Shown here piece after piece: positions 35,201 to 45,720 of a stretch of DNA of 64,000 nt. This stretch comes from Mya arenaria. Lineage: Eukaryota > Mollusca > Bivalvia > Myida > Myidae. Made by a program: the position numbers and the translations under genes. The stretch is from assembly GCF_026914265.1 (NCBI RefSeq), contig NC_069133.1, forward strand, positions 10,609,937 to 10,673,936, read 5' to 3'. How positions within the stretch are numbered: position 1 is the stretch's first letter; each line of letters starts with the position of its first letter. Below the pieces are notes generated by a model, which did not search any database, was not told where the DNA came from, and saw only the letters and a program-made list of their open reading frames with translations.

Positions 35201-38200
35201 TGTGAGTCCACCTCTGTATTTTCCATTGTATTATATACATGTACGAGCTTCTTGAGTGGTGGACACAAAGAATTCTTGTGAGTCTGCCTCTGTAGTTTCC
35301 ATAGTATTATCTACTGGTACAAGCTCCTGGAGTGGTGGACACATAGTGTTCCTATGATATGCCTCTGTTGTCTCCATAGTATTATCTACTGGTACAAGCT
35401 CGTGAAGTGGTGGACACAGAGTGTTCCTGTGAGTCCGCCTCTGTAGTTTTCATCATATCATAAACAGGTACAACCTCCTGAAGTGGAGGACACAGAGTGT
35501 TCCTGTGAGTCCGCCTCTGTTGTCTCCATAGTATTATCTACTGGTACAAGCTCGTGAAGTGGTGGACACAGAGTGTTCCTGTGAGTCCGCCGCTGTAGTT
35601 TCCATCATATCATAAACAGGTACAAGCTCCTGAAGTGGTGGACACAGAGTGTTCCTGTAAGTCCGCCTCTGTAGCTCCCATTATATCATAAACAGGTACA
35701 AGCTCCTGAAGTGGAGGACACAGAGTGTTCCTGTGATTCCGCCGCTGTAGTTTACATTATATCATAAACAGGTACAAGCTCCTGAAGTGGAGGACACATA
35801 GTGTTCCTGTGAGTCCGCCGCTTGAGCTCCCATTGTATCATATACAGGTTCAAACTTCTGAAGGGGTGGACACAGAGTATTCCTGTGAGTCCGCCTCTGT
35901 GGTTTACATAGTATTATTTACAGGTACAAGCTCCTGAGGTGGTAAACAAAGAGTGTTCTTGTGAGTCCGTCTCTGTGGCTTCCATTGTATTATTTACATG
36001 TTCAAGCTCCTTAAGTGGTATACACAGAGTGTTCTGTTGAGTCCCTCTCTGTCTCTTTAGCTACCATTTTATCATAAACAGGTTCAAGCTTCTAAAGTGG
36101 TGGACACAGAGTGTTCTTGCGGATGTTCCCGAAATTGTTTGTGGGCTGCGAAACGATGCTGGAATTGTTACCAAGCTACAAACATACAAAACTCAACATT
36201 TACCAACGATGGCCGGAGTAAGGCATTTCGCTTATTTAAAAACAAAATTAATGCGTTTAAACATGTATTCAACAAATGTTGCTGAGAATGCCATACGAAA
36301 TGTGTGCGAGCCTTGTGAGCATTCATTAATGTGTTTGTCTTAAACTAAGTAAGATAGAGTTTATATCTTTTAAAGGAGCTCATTTATATATGATGTTAAA
36401 ATGTTTGATGTTTTTAAATATTGTTGAAATTATTTATTTTTAAAAGCAACTGTCTTATTTCAACAGAACTTGCAAAATGAAGCCTTAAATTATTCAATTT
36501 TCAATAGCGTTAATAACGTTTGCCGATTATTTTGCGTCACATTTTTAAATAAACTTTAAAACTAGAGCTCTAATTTGCAACGTTTTGCCATTGAAACAAT
36601 CATTATGTTCGCATTTCACACTCAATTATTGTTTTCGATATATAACCTTATAATACTGGACCCTTAACAACAGACTGAAACTTTATAATTTAAAAAACCA
36701 ATGGTGGTTGTAATGTAGTTTTAATTAATCTTTTGTGGAATAGTAAGTACGGTGTTGAATCTTCGATAAAATCTGTTTACTGTCCTTGTGGGGTGATGAT
36801 TAATGATAAAAAATACACATCTTATATGTCCGAACTGAGTTACAACCATCTTCAACTAAGCCCACAAAATGCAGCTCAATTACAAACAAATAAACCAACG
36901 CACAAAGGAACCTCTAGTAGAGGCTCTAGACAGTCTTTTGTTTATAATATGGATGTTACTGGCCATGAATGGCACTTTGACTTTGCAGAACAAAACATGA
37001 CTAAATTTCATATTTTTGAAAATGTATTCGCGATAAGGCTTAAGTAAATAAATAGTTTGTTTGACGTTTATCGATCAAATCACAAACATCCATAATATTA
37101 CATGTGATCGTCCTTTGAATTAACCGAGCGAGTTCCGTTAATCAACAAACGGATCGGGAATGATAAAATAACATTTGAGGTTTCTGTTAATTTCAGGAAA
37201 AACAACGATAAAATATATTTCACGCTATACCCGGCAAAGCGAAGCAATTCGACCGATTGTTTGCACAGGAGTATGACTTATTGTATGGGCTGAAATGATA
37301 TTTGAAAATCATTTATACTGAAAACAACTATTTCGGACGAAAAATGGGCTCATAGTTCTGGCCATAAAAACAGAAAGAGTGATCAAGACAGGCTTAATAT
37401 CCGATGTGGCTTTACATATTTTGTGACCACGATCACAATAGCCTAAAGGTAGTGTTCCACTTATGAAGTTACTGGTACGTTTGGAATTGCATAAAATCAT
37501 TTTATATACTGATAAAAATAAGTCATAACAAGGATGCATTCTCTAAGATAAAGCATGCGTTTTGATTTTGTCGAAAATCAGCCGAAATTAGATAGGATGT
37601 AAGGTTCATTCCAACACAAACGAAAGAGTACCAAAGAGGCCCGAATTTACACTCCTACTTTTCAATTCACTGTGTAAAAATCGTCTCCTATCAACATTTA
37701 AAAAGATAATTGATGTTCTTTTAATATAGTCTGAGAACGGTAGTCTTTCATTTGCATTATCCTAGCTATGTCGTAGGCCACTTGAAACGGCGGGGTTGTA
37801 AGGCCTTGAACATCGTGCATTTAATGGCTGGCGAACCAATTTATGACGTCAAGTTGATAAGAAGCAACTTGTAGCATTTATTGAAGACCGATAGACGTTT
37901 TCATGAGTTTGAAATGTAGGTTATAATATAAGTTGTATTTCAGGATATACCTGATCCATGGAGGCCAAATGTTTGTTGGAACTTCCTGGACCATCTTCTT
38001 GCCTTCATCAAGTCTAATGTGAAGATAGATGATCCAAGGTTTGTTATATAAAATAATGGTCGTTAAAGGTATTTGTATATACCACATTGAAACTTACCAG
38101 CCAATATAATATACCTATCATTAAATAATCACTTCATATTGAGGCGATTTCATTGTAAGAGTAAACTATAAAAACTAAACGAATGAAGGTTTCTAACCTA

Positions 38201-38377
38201 GTTTACCCAAATCCAACATGGATCTGTAACACAATAAAATGTTAAAACCCAATTGTTCATCTTGTATTTTAACACAGGCTCGTTCACCTCCTAGAGTTTT
38301 CAGGCGGGAATATCACTTGTACCCGGCTTCCACCTGACTCCAAATACACTTTCCTGCATAAATGGTATACTCAGTAG
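31976..38377 (+). CDS. DXO: DXO decapping exoribonuclease, copy 2 (seven exons, complete)
   Basis: Tandem paralogue of the gene at 17,037. Exons: 31976-32241, 32509-32738, 33107-33202, 33501-33615, 36082-36217, 37944-38038, 38278-38377. All borders are GT-AG and the phases join into 345 codons plus stop. Exon 4 is 6 bases longer than in copy 1, exon 7 is 3 shorter. Catalytic motifs kept: GFKFEQY, GEVDA, YVEFKT and FKLLKWWTQSV. Differences from copy 1 are amino-acid substitutions, not breaks (for example LADVPEIV against LVGVPEIV, and FICDRSLLKRL against FICRRGLLTRL). Both copies therefore look functional; which is expressed cannot be told from sequence. Intron 4 holds the ~75-bp exon-5-derived minisatellite. 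Confidence 0.95.
32509..32738 (+). CDS. DXO: DXO copy 2 exon 2
   Basis: Acceptor aattacag, donor GCAA|GTAGGG. It encodes ITQIDFICDRSLLKRL, WKFAVTLHNGTYYLCD and AWGFKFEQYLTAS. Confidence 0.93.
33107..33202 (+). CDS. DXO: DXO copy 2 exon 3
   Basis: Acceptor aatgcag, donor ACTAG|GTAATT. It encodes SKDSVPNPDLQYNNCEAFYT then VVKSQVGAHTL. Confidence 0.92.
33501..33615 (+). CDS. DXO: DXO copy 2 exon 4
   Basis: Acceptor tcttttcag, donor AAAAG|GTGCGA. It encodes YCGEVDAVPVNPDGSMGEH then YVEFKTTSHSSLQRGSFKR; both metal-binding motifs are present. Confidence 0.93.
34330..36081 (+). repeat. ~75-bp minisatellite from the DXO exon 5 acceptor, copy 2
   Basis: About 23 units. Each has attatttacag (acceptor) then GTACAAGCTCCTGAAGTGG + TGGACACAGAGTGTTC, the first ~12 codons of exon 5, then ctGTGAGTCCGCCTCTGTAG, a donor-like site. 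Spacing is 73-77 bp. It shares the 'gtgagtccgcctctgtagtt' part with the 60-bp array of copy 1, so the array existed before the gene duplication and then changed unit length. Confidence 0.92.
36082..36217 (+). CDS. DXO: DXO copy 2 exon 5 (WWTQ motif)
   Basis: Acceptor ataaacag, donor GGCCGGA|GTAAGG. It encodes FKLLKWWTQSVLADVPEIV then CGLRNDAGIVTKLQTYKT. It is the last member of a long run of partial copies of itself. Confidence 0.92.
36218..37943. other. Intron 5 of DXO copy 2
   Basis: No exon or element recognised. A 104-codon open stretch at 36,733-37,047 resembles no family known to me and has no counterpart in copy 1. The hAT-like element of copy 1 is missing here. Confidence 0.5.
37944..38038 (+). 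CDS. DXO: DXO copy 2 exon 6
   Basis: Acceptor gtatttcag, donor CCAAG|GTTTGT. It encodes DIPDPWRPNVCWNFLDHLLA then FIKSNVKIDDPR. Confidence 0.93.
38278..38377 (+). CDS. DXO: DXO copy 2 exon 7
   Basis: Acceptor taacacag. It encodes LVHLLEFSGGNITCTRLPPD then SKYTFLHKWYTQ and TAG at 38375-38377. Confidence 0.93.
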
Positions 38378-38524
38378 CCTGTATTATGTGGAGGTTTGCC
38401 GCTGATCCATATCAAACCGGTTCGATGCAACGTGATTGATTTTGATCAGGGCAGCTGAAAGATTGAGATTGCTACACCATGTTATAGACTTCATAAATAC
38501 AAAATGCTTGACAACTTTGACAAC

Positions 38525-39005
38525 TTTAGTTTAAACTGTCCCTTGTTAAATCGTTCCTATTGTGCACGTCCCTTGTTACATCGTTCATATAGTGCACGTC
38601 CCTTGTTACATCGATCATATGATGTACGTCCCTTGTTACATCATTCATATGGTGCACGTCCCTTGTTACATCGTTCATATGGTGCACGTCCCTTGTTACA
38701 TAGTTCCTATGGTGCACGTCCCTTGCTACATCGATCATATGGTGCACGTCCTTTGTTACATCGTTCCTATGGTACATGTCCCTTGTTACATCGTTCCTAT
38801 GGTGCACGTCCCTTGTTACATCGATCATATGGTGTGCGTCTCTTGTTGCATCGTTCCTATGGTGCACGTCCCTTGTTACATCGATCATATGGTGCGCGTC
38901 CCTTGTTACATCGTTCCTATGGTACACGTCCCTTGTTACATCGTTCATATGGTGCACGTCCCTTGTTACATCGATCCTATGGTGCACGTCTCTTGTTACA
39001 CTGTT
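38525..39005. repeat. 30-bp tandem array just after DXO copy 2
   Basis: Sixteen units of 30 bp, 'tacatcgttcctatggtgca' + 'cgtcccttgt', alternating 'cgttccta' and 'cgatcata' variants. Frames stay open in several directions because 30 is a multiple of 3; I do not treat them as genes. Starting about 150 bp after the stop codon, it could lie in the DXO 3' UTR. Confidence 0.92.
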
Positions 39006-40980
39006 TCCGTATTTTCATCCCAGTTTGGCGCGTCCGTATTTTAGCTAGCTCAATTTATTGACAAAATTATGTTTATGTTCAATAATAAAACAACTCATAA
39101 ACTCAATATTTATCAAGGTTGATAGTTCAAATATTCACAAATATGTATTTCTAAGTATTTGGTAACTCCTCCTCTGTATGTTCCCTGTAAAATATTCTAT
39201 CAAATCATGGCCCAACGTTTCCTAGTAATTCAACACCTCCTGTTTCCACTTTTTCTCATGTCAAATCCTTGGTCTAAATATCATGCCATTGACATACATC
39301 CGTAAGAGACTATCATATTGTCCTAGTCAAAGTACCTGTGTTAAATACGCCAGTCCAGTCTCCTCTGTATCTGTTCTGGTTACATGATGGACGATGGCGT
39401 TGTTCTTATTTCTCCCAGGGGAGGTAAATGGAGCTTCTCTGTCGTCCGTTTCTTTTAAAACAAGCAAAGACCCTAGTTAATCTTTTCAGCTCTTATTTTT
39501 CTTATGCTTCTAAATCTGAAACCTCGTCCAGTCGTTAACTGTCAAGACAATCTTAGGCTAAGATTAAAACGCAAGAACTTAAGAACTATTATAACAAAGT
39601 CTGAAATTAAATCGGGAATAAACCTATGCTGATCTATAAATAATTCTTGTCACCACCACAATAAAACCGTATGACTTTTCAACATTTTTAACTCTATTCC
39701 TCAATTGTCGCTTAAGAAGAAATTAAAACCTCTAATAACAAAAACATACGCTAGAACTGATTAGATTAATAGCAGTAAAAAATAAAAACAACATTTTCCC
39801 ACTAATGCATAATTAGACGAATGTATTTACTGGACTTGCTCTGATGTTTGTGAAGTGTTTATTGTGTACTTCATTCATTAACTTTTGACACGAGTTTAAT
39901 CGGCAAACACTATGAACTCCTATGGATGCTAAGTATGCACCTTGCAGACCTTTTTATATTGTAACGAGCGTGATATGCTCAACATCTCTTAGTCTGGAGT
40001 TCGTGTGCTCTCTGAGATATCTAACAATACTTTGGGTACAGTGTTAACATTTGAAGTATGGTTAATCCCTCATTTACGGAAATATCAAATAGATATAACC
40101 TTCAGAATTAAAACATAGTAAATCAAACACGTCTGACCAAGATAATTAGTTTTTAAATCTTCAACTTTTTTGGCAAATTTACCATCAAACTTGATAAAAA
40201 GAGGGTTGATTTTAACTTTTAAATTGTAAATTATCCTTCTTTGGACGGCGATATTCCGAGGCCCCATCCTATAGTGAATTCATTTTGCAATTGGTTAGAT
40301 TTGCTAGGTTGTGTTCGGAAGTGGTTGAGTTTTGTTCCTGTTGTTATTTAATGACTGGCCATTGCCTTGTGCAGGGCTTTTTTTTTGAATGTTGGACTCC
40401 TGAGCTTGTCCCTGTAAATTTTATTGCATTATTAATTCTCTGTTCCATATTTCTCAGGATGAGGGAATGACAGGAGTTTTAGAAGTTGTACTGATCGTGT
40501 TATTTGTGCTTGGATGTGTCATACTTTCATAATATAACATCAACATTTTTTTATCAATGTTGTCAATAAGCATCTGCATGCTATTAATGTAATGTGTTAT
40601 ATTTTTGCCGGTATATTTTCTTTGAATTATTTCTTTAAACACTTGGATCAAAGTATATAAAAGTTATGTATTTGTGACACGACTTTGTAAGAAATACAAT
40701 TTTACTAACAATATAGCTTTGTATTTTCATATTTCTTGGAACTTATGTTGTTAATTTGTTTGTAAAATCCAAAGATCAGTACACATTTGAGTGGCATAAC
40801 AAACCAATATAGATATTTTTGAATTCCATATATTAATACATGTATACTCGTATATAAACGCTTTTAAAGAATATAATGTGTTGTAGTGATTTCCTATATA
40901 TATTAATTGGATAATGATAGCCAGGATTAATTCATTTATATTAATTGTTATAAAACTTAGCACATATGTTTTTTAAACTG
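39006..40980. other. Non-coding stretch
   Basis: AT-rich; no exon recognised. It contains 'aataaaac' at about 39,082, a possible polyadenylation signal for DXO copy 2 (weak). Confidence 0.4.
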
Positions 40981-41459
40981 TCGATTGAAAATCATAAATC
41001 AGGGTTCATTTCAAACGAAACAAACATAGTGAAAATTCTAACAACCAACTGGTGCATGATTTTTCATAGCAAACACTATTTGCATAAAACAAACAACTTT
41101 AAGAAAAAAGATAAGAATATAAGGTATCGATGGATTTGAAGCATAAGCGCTTGATAAACTATACCCTTAACTCCTTTCGTTGCTTAAATTGCCCAGTCAG
41201 CTAGTCGCTCACAGATGAGGATCAAAGTATATTTAATCTTTTGGTATTCATCTAAGGAGTTCACGATTTTCTACAAAATTTCCAACTGTCTCTGCAAATA
41301 TCTAACTGACATGACATCCTCTTGTATTTATTTTTTAAAGTATTTAGTAACCATAACACTGGTGAGTACCGTCTTTACATGCTGTGTTTATTTTGACGGC
41401 GTTTAACAAGCACAAACAAGTATAAGCCTCAATTACAGGACACTGTTTCCATTCGTCAA

Positions 41460-42520
41460 GACGTTAAGGGTCGCTGTTGTAAAGTACATACTTCTGGCTA
41501 TTTGTATTGCTTCCTAAGGCATACATATGGACGATAATGTTCGTTAATGTAAGGTACATAATTCTAACTAATGCCTTAGAACGATATGGTTCTGGATGTG
41601 ACGGACAGATTGACGGACGAATGAATGAAGGTTGGAATGACGGACGGGCAGACAACGCGAAAAACAGTATCCCCGCCCGAAACGTTTGGTTTGCCGGAAG
41701 GGCGGACATCACGAAAACACTATTCCCCTTCCGAACCTTCAGTTCGGCTGCGGGGATTAAAACGTATTCATTCTTATCCATTACATAAGTGAATACCGTC
41801 TGTAAGTATTAGGATCGGTTCGAGGGTGTATTCCGTTTAAAACAAGCAAACATGAGCCTCTATTCACCTGGGCATGCTTACACTCATCATGATCATAATT
41901 ATGTCAAACAGTTCGGCTACCCATAGTATGCATAAGTCATAGGTCGGTGTTGTAAAGTTTTTACTCTTGTTATCAGCTTGGCTGCCTAAAGCATGCACAA
42001 AGAAGTCAAAGGTAGGTATTGTAAAGAAAATACTTCTGGCAAATATTTTTGCTGGTCAAGTCTTGCATAAATAAGGCAAAGGTCGGTGTTGTAAAGTACT
42101 TAGTATGGTTAACAGCTTTGCTGGTTAAGGCTTGCATCAAGAAGTCAAAGGTCGGTAAAATACTTTTTTCAAACAATAAGCTTGACTGCCCAAGGCATGA
42201 TACAAAAAGTCAAAGGTAACGTTGGTGCTGTATATGCATACAAAATGCAAATGGTCGGTGTGGTAAATTACAAATTTTGCAATCGTGGCCAAAGCATGCA
42301 TCGAAAAAGTTAAAGGTCGGTGTTAAAAAATAACATTATTGTAGCAATCACCTTGGCTTTACAAGAAATGCATAAATAATAAAAGTTGGTGTTGTTAAGT
42401 TCATCAATCTGGCAATCAGTTTGGCTGCCCAAGAAAAGTCATGAGTTGTTTAGTACATATTTCCATCAATCTAGGCATGCATTAAGACTAGCAATCAACA
42501 CTGCCGCCCAAGGCAGATAT
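41460..42520. repeat. ~70-bp minisatellite 'aaggtcggtgttgtaaag', copy 2
   Basis: About 13 degenerate units of 'aagtcaaaggtcggtgttg' + 'taaagtacat'. Duplicate of the array at 28,270-28,915, interrupted at about 41,590-41,765 by a fold-back element. Confidence 0.8.
41590..41765. mobile_element. Small fold-back element
   Basis: GC-rich insertion with 'gacggacagattgacggac' repeats followed by imperfect inverted repeats: atccccgcccgaa (41,669-41,681) against ttcggctgcggggat (41,743-41,757). It is absent from the matching array near 28,300. Class not assigned. Confidence 0.5.
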
Positions 42521-42734
42521 CAAAATCTGCTTGAGTGAGTGTCGAAACTCCAAAAAAAATTCTTCTCTTAGCAATCAGACGAATTTCGATTTTTCAAATA
42601 ATCTTGGGTCATATTGTGGCATATTGCCCCTAAAGTCCGAACTAATGCCAATACATAGAAAAGACTATGTAAAAGTAATTTTACCCAAGACCAAAAATAT
42701 ATGATCTCATATGTAGAGATTGAAAGATACTAAA

Positions 42735-43045
42735 TTCACAACTCCCCCTCCCATCCCCTCTCCATCACTTTAATCACTCACCTCTTTTTTCTGTTTCTCT
42801 CCGCATCATCCATCTACACTTCCCCATATGTTTCTGTTTTCTCCTTATTTCCAAACTCTCGCTAAAAAAACTCCTTTACCCTCCCCCCCTCTCGCCATCC
42901 TACTTCTCTCGTCTCCGCCTTATATCCTCCCTCTCGTTTGTTCTCTCTCCTCTCTCTCTTCGTCTTCTCCACCTGTCTTCCTTTTTCTGTCCTTGCTTTT
43001 CTTGTTGGTTTTTTGCCTATCCAATCTTCCCTCTTTTACCCCCTC
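42735..43045. repeat. Pyrimidine-rich (CT) tract
   Basis: About 310 bases strongly biased to C and T on the plus strand, with runs such as cctctctctctt. Low complexity; the open frame inside it is not a gene. Confidence 0.8.
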
Positions 43046-43079
43046 CCATCAATAACTCGGGTTTTGCATTCAGTAACTA

Positions 43080-43658
43080 TTACAAAGATGACTAAAGCGC
43101 TGGAATAAAATCTTAAAAACTCGGATTGATGATGAAGTTACTATTACTTAGACGGCTTAAGCGCTGGTGTAAAATCTTAAGAACTCGGATTGATGTTGAA
43201 GTTACTATTACTTAGACGGCTTAAGCGCTGGTGTAAAATCTTAAGAACACGGATTGATGTTGAAGTTACTATTACTTAGACGGCTTAAGTGCTGGTGTAA
43301 AATCTTAAGAACTCGGATTGATGTTGAAGTTACTATTACTTAGACGGCTTTAGCGCTGGTGTAAAATCTTAAAAACTCGGATTGATGTTGAAGTTACTAT
43401 TATTTAGACAGCTTAAGCGCTGGTGTAAAATCTTAAGAACTCGGATTGATGTTGAAGTTACTATTACTTAGACGGGTTAAGCGCTGGTGTAAAATCTTAA
43501 GAACTCGGATTGATGTTGAAGTTACTATTACTTAGACGGGTTAAGCGCTGGTGTAAAATCTTAAGAACTCGGATTGATGTTGAAGTTACTATTTCTTAGA
43601 CGGCTTAAGCGCTCGTGTTTTATCTCAATAACTTTGGTTTTGAATAAAGTTACTATTA
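43080..43658. repeat. 64-bp tandem array, highly uniform
   Basis: About nine units of 64 bp ('cttagacggcttaagcgctg' + 'gtgtaaaatcttaagaactc' + 'ggattgatgttgaagttact' + 'atta'). Units start at 43,147, 43,211, 43,275 and so on. Adjacent units differ at only 0-3 positions, the most uniform array in the window. It interrupts the inverted 33-bp array. Confidence 0.93.
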
Positions 43659-44045
43659 GATAACTCTCTGGTTGTGGGCGCAGTAAGTACTACATACCTA
43701 AGTTTGTGAGTGCCGCTGTTATTACATAACCCGGGTTGTGGGTGCCGTAGCTATAACTTAAAGCGGGTTTTTGGTGACGTAGCTTTTTAAAAAAACTCCG
43801 GTTGTAGGCTCAGTGACTATTACATAACTCGGGATGTCGGTGCCGTAGCTATCACTTAACTCGGGTTGAGGTCGCGGCAGTTATAACATTACCCGGGTTG
43901 AGGATGCCGTAGCTATTTACACAACTCCGGTTGTAGGCTCAGTAACTATTACATTACTCGGGCTGTCGGTGCCGTAGCTATCAATTAACTCGGGTTGAGG
44001 TCGTGGTAGTTATAACATAACGCGGGTTGTAGGTGTAGAACATAT
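43659..44045. repeat. 33-bp-family minisatellite, inverted
   Basis: Units such as 'aactcgggttgtgggtgc' + 'cgtagctat' are the reverse complement of the 10,835-14,555 units ('gcaatagttactgcaccca' + 'caacccgagtt'). One further unit lies at 43,048-43,078 on the other side of the 64-bp array. Confidence 0.85.
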
Positions 44046-44124
44046 TAAAGTAGCCTGAACGTGGTCGTCGGAGGCCTACAAGTTGTATGTAAGGGGTAAT
44101 TCACCTCATGTCGTAACAAAACTG

Positions 44125-44960
44125 GTCTTAAAATTATAGGTGCAACACCATCAACGAAAGGTACAACACTGTCATCTATAGGTACAACATTACCTACGAT
44201 GGGTTAATTATAGGTGCAACACCGTCAACTAGAGGTGCAACACCGTCAATTATAGGTGCAAAACCATCATCTATAGGTGCAACACCGTCAACTATAGGTG
44301 CAACACCGTCAACTATAGGTGCAACACCGTCAAATATAGGTGCAACACCGTCATCTATAGGTGAAACACCGTCATCTATAGGTGCAACACCGTCATCTAT
44401 AGGTACAACACCGTCATCTATAGGTACAATACCGTCATCAATAGGTACAATACCGTCATCTATAGGTGCAACAACGTCAACTATAGGTGCAACACCGTCA
44501 TCTATAGGTGCAACACCGTCATCTATAGGTACAACACCGTCATCTATAGGTACAATACCGTCATCTATAGGTACAATACCGTCATCTATAGGTACAATAT
44601 CATCATCTATAGGTGCAACACCGTCAACTATAGGTGCAACACCATCATCTATAGGTGCAATACCGTCATATTTAGGTGCAACACCGTCATCTATAGGTGC
44701 AACACCGTCAACTATAGGTGCAATACCTTCATCTATAGGTACAACAATAGGTGCAGCATGGTCAAGTATAGGTGCAACATGGTCAAGTATAGGTGCAGCA
44801 CGGTGAGCTATAGGTGCAGCACGATGAACTATAGTTGCAGCACGGTCACCTTCAGGTGCAACACGGTCAACTTTAAGTGCAACACGCTCAACTATAGGTG
44901 CAGCACGGTCAACTATATGTGATATATTGTAAACGTTAGGTGCAACACAGTCAGCGATCG
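44125..44960. repeat. 21-bp tandem array
   Basis: About 39 units of 'ataggtgcaacaccgtcatct' with a few variant letters (acaac, caata, catgg). On the minus strand it stays open as a heptad repeat (APIDDGV) from 44,967 to 44,194. It ends about 95 bp before the exon at 45,055. I favour non-coding but cannot exclude a repeat protein. Confidence 0.88.
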
Positions 44961-45054
44961 CTGTCACCTGCTAAAACAGTATTAAATGTTCTCTAATCAC
45001 TATGCCGAAATACGGGGGATTCAATCATCAATTCTTTACTTCTTTTATTTACAG

Positions 45055-45214
45055 ATCCTCTGACCAAGCTGTACGACCAGCTAAAGGAACGGTTGTCCGA
45101 CTCCACCCAGACCCTTGATCTCTCCAGCTGGAACCCCAACTCGTTCATGAACATATTCGAGTCCATCTCTCCTATGGTCAGAGCTCATATGGAGGAAAAC
45201 ACAAATATCGGTTC
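45055..45214 (+). CDS. Orphan exon of an unknown gene
   Basis: Acceptor tatttacag, then an open 160-base stretch encoding PLTKLYDQLKERLSDSTQ, LDLSSWNPNSFMNIFES and ISPMVRAHMEENTNIG, ending at a good donor TTC|GTAAGG (a TAA lies at 45,216-45,218 if unspliced). Codon-like composition, clean borders and a decayed inverted copy at 27,215-27,320 argue for a real exon. No family recognised and no neighbouring exons found. Confidence 0.55.
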
Positions 45215-45449
45215 GTAAGGCCAATCTGATACAAAGGAAAATAAAAGTAAAAGTAAACGCCATATTGATAAAACAACGGAATTGCTTACAAAGTCGTGTC
45301 ATATAATATGTACCGTGCGTAATATTTTGATTAAAGTATTGAATAACTTCATTCAAATTTTATTAAAGGAAATCCAATGGAATACATAGTATAAATCACA
45401 GAAAATGCATCCAGAACAGTTATAACAGAGAACTAATATAAAGCACGCT

Positions 45450-45720
45450 CTTACAATACACTCACTCAAAGTTCGAGCGCATTTATTTTAACTTGGTATA
45501 TTTTTAAAATTTATATTCTTAAAATTCCGAACACTCAGATATCGTGTGGACTACTTTTTGAGTACTACGTCATCCATATATGTGATGCACATGTAAAATT
45601 TGTGATCTACGCAGCATTTTAAAATCAGTAAGGAAATGCACACAACCAAAATCAAAGAGTTCAGTGAATGTCAGTTAACCTACGCATACGAATAGCGATT
45701 CGCAATCGAGGCCGAAGTGC
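45450..45720 (+). repeat. Dispersed or duplicated segment A, second copy
   Basis: Matches 15,190-15,480 upstream of DXO copy 1 ('actcactcaaagttc', 'actactttttgagtactacg', 'aatagcgattcgcaat'). No DXO exon follows, so it is either the stub of a third DXO unit or a dispersed repeat. Confidence 0.6.

Noticed and set aside
36733..37047. 104-codon frame in DXO copy 2 intron 5
   Set aside because: No family recognised, no splice-site support, no counterpart in DXO copy 1; plausible chance frame.
38504..39061. Long overlapping frames (185, 160, 153 and 90 codons) on both strands
   Set aside because: All arise from one 30-bp repeat; several frames open at once on both strands is a sign of repeat periodicity and not coding.
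42828..43055. 75-codon Ser/Pro/Leu-rich frame
   Set aside because: Translation of a CT-rich low-complexity tract.
43080..43658. Possible CRISPR-like direct repeats
   Set aside because: Units are contiguous with no unique spacers and the genome is eukaryotic.
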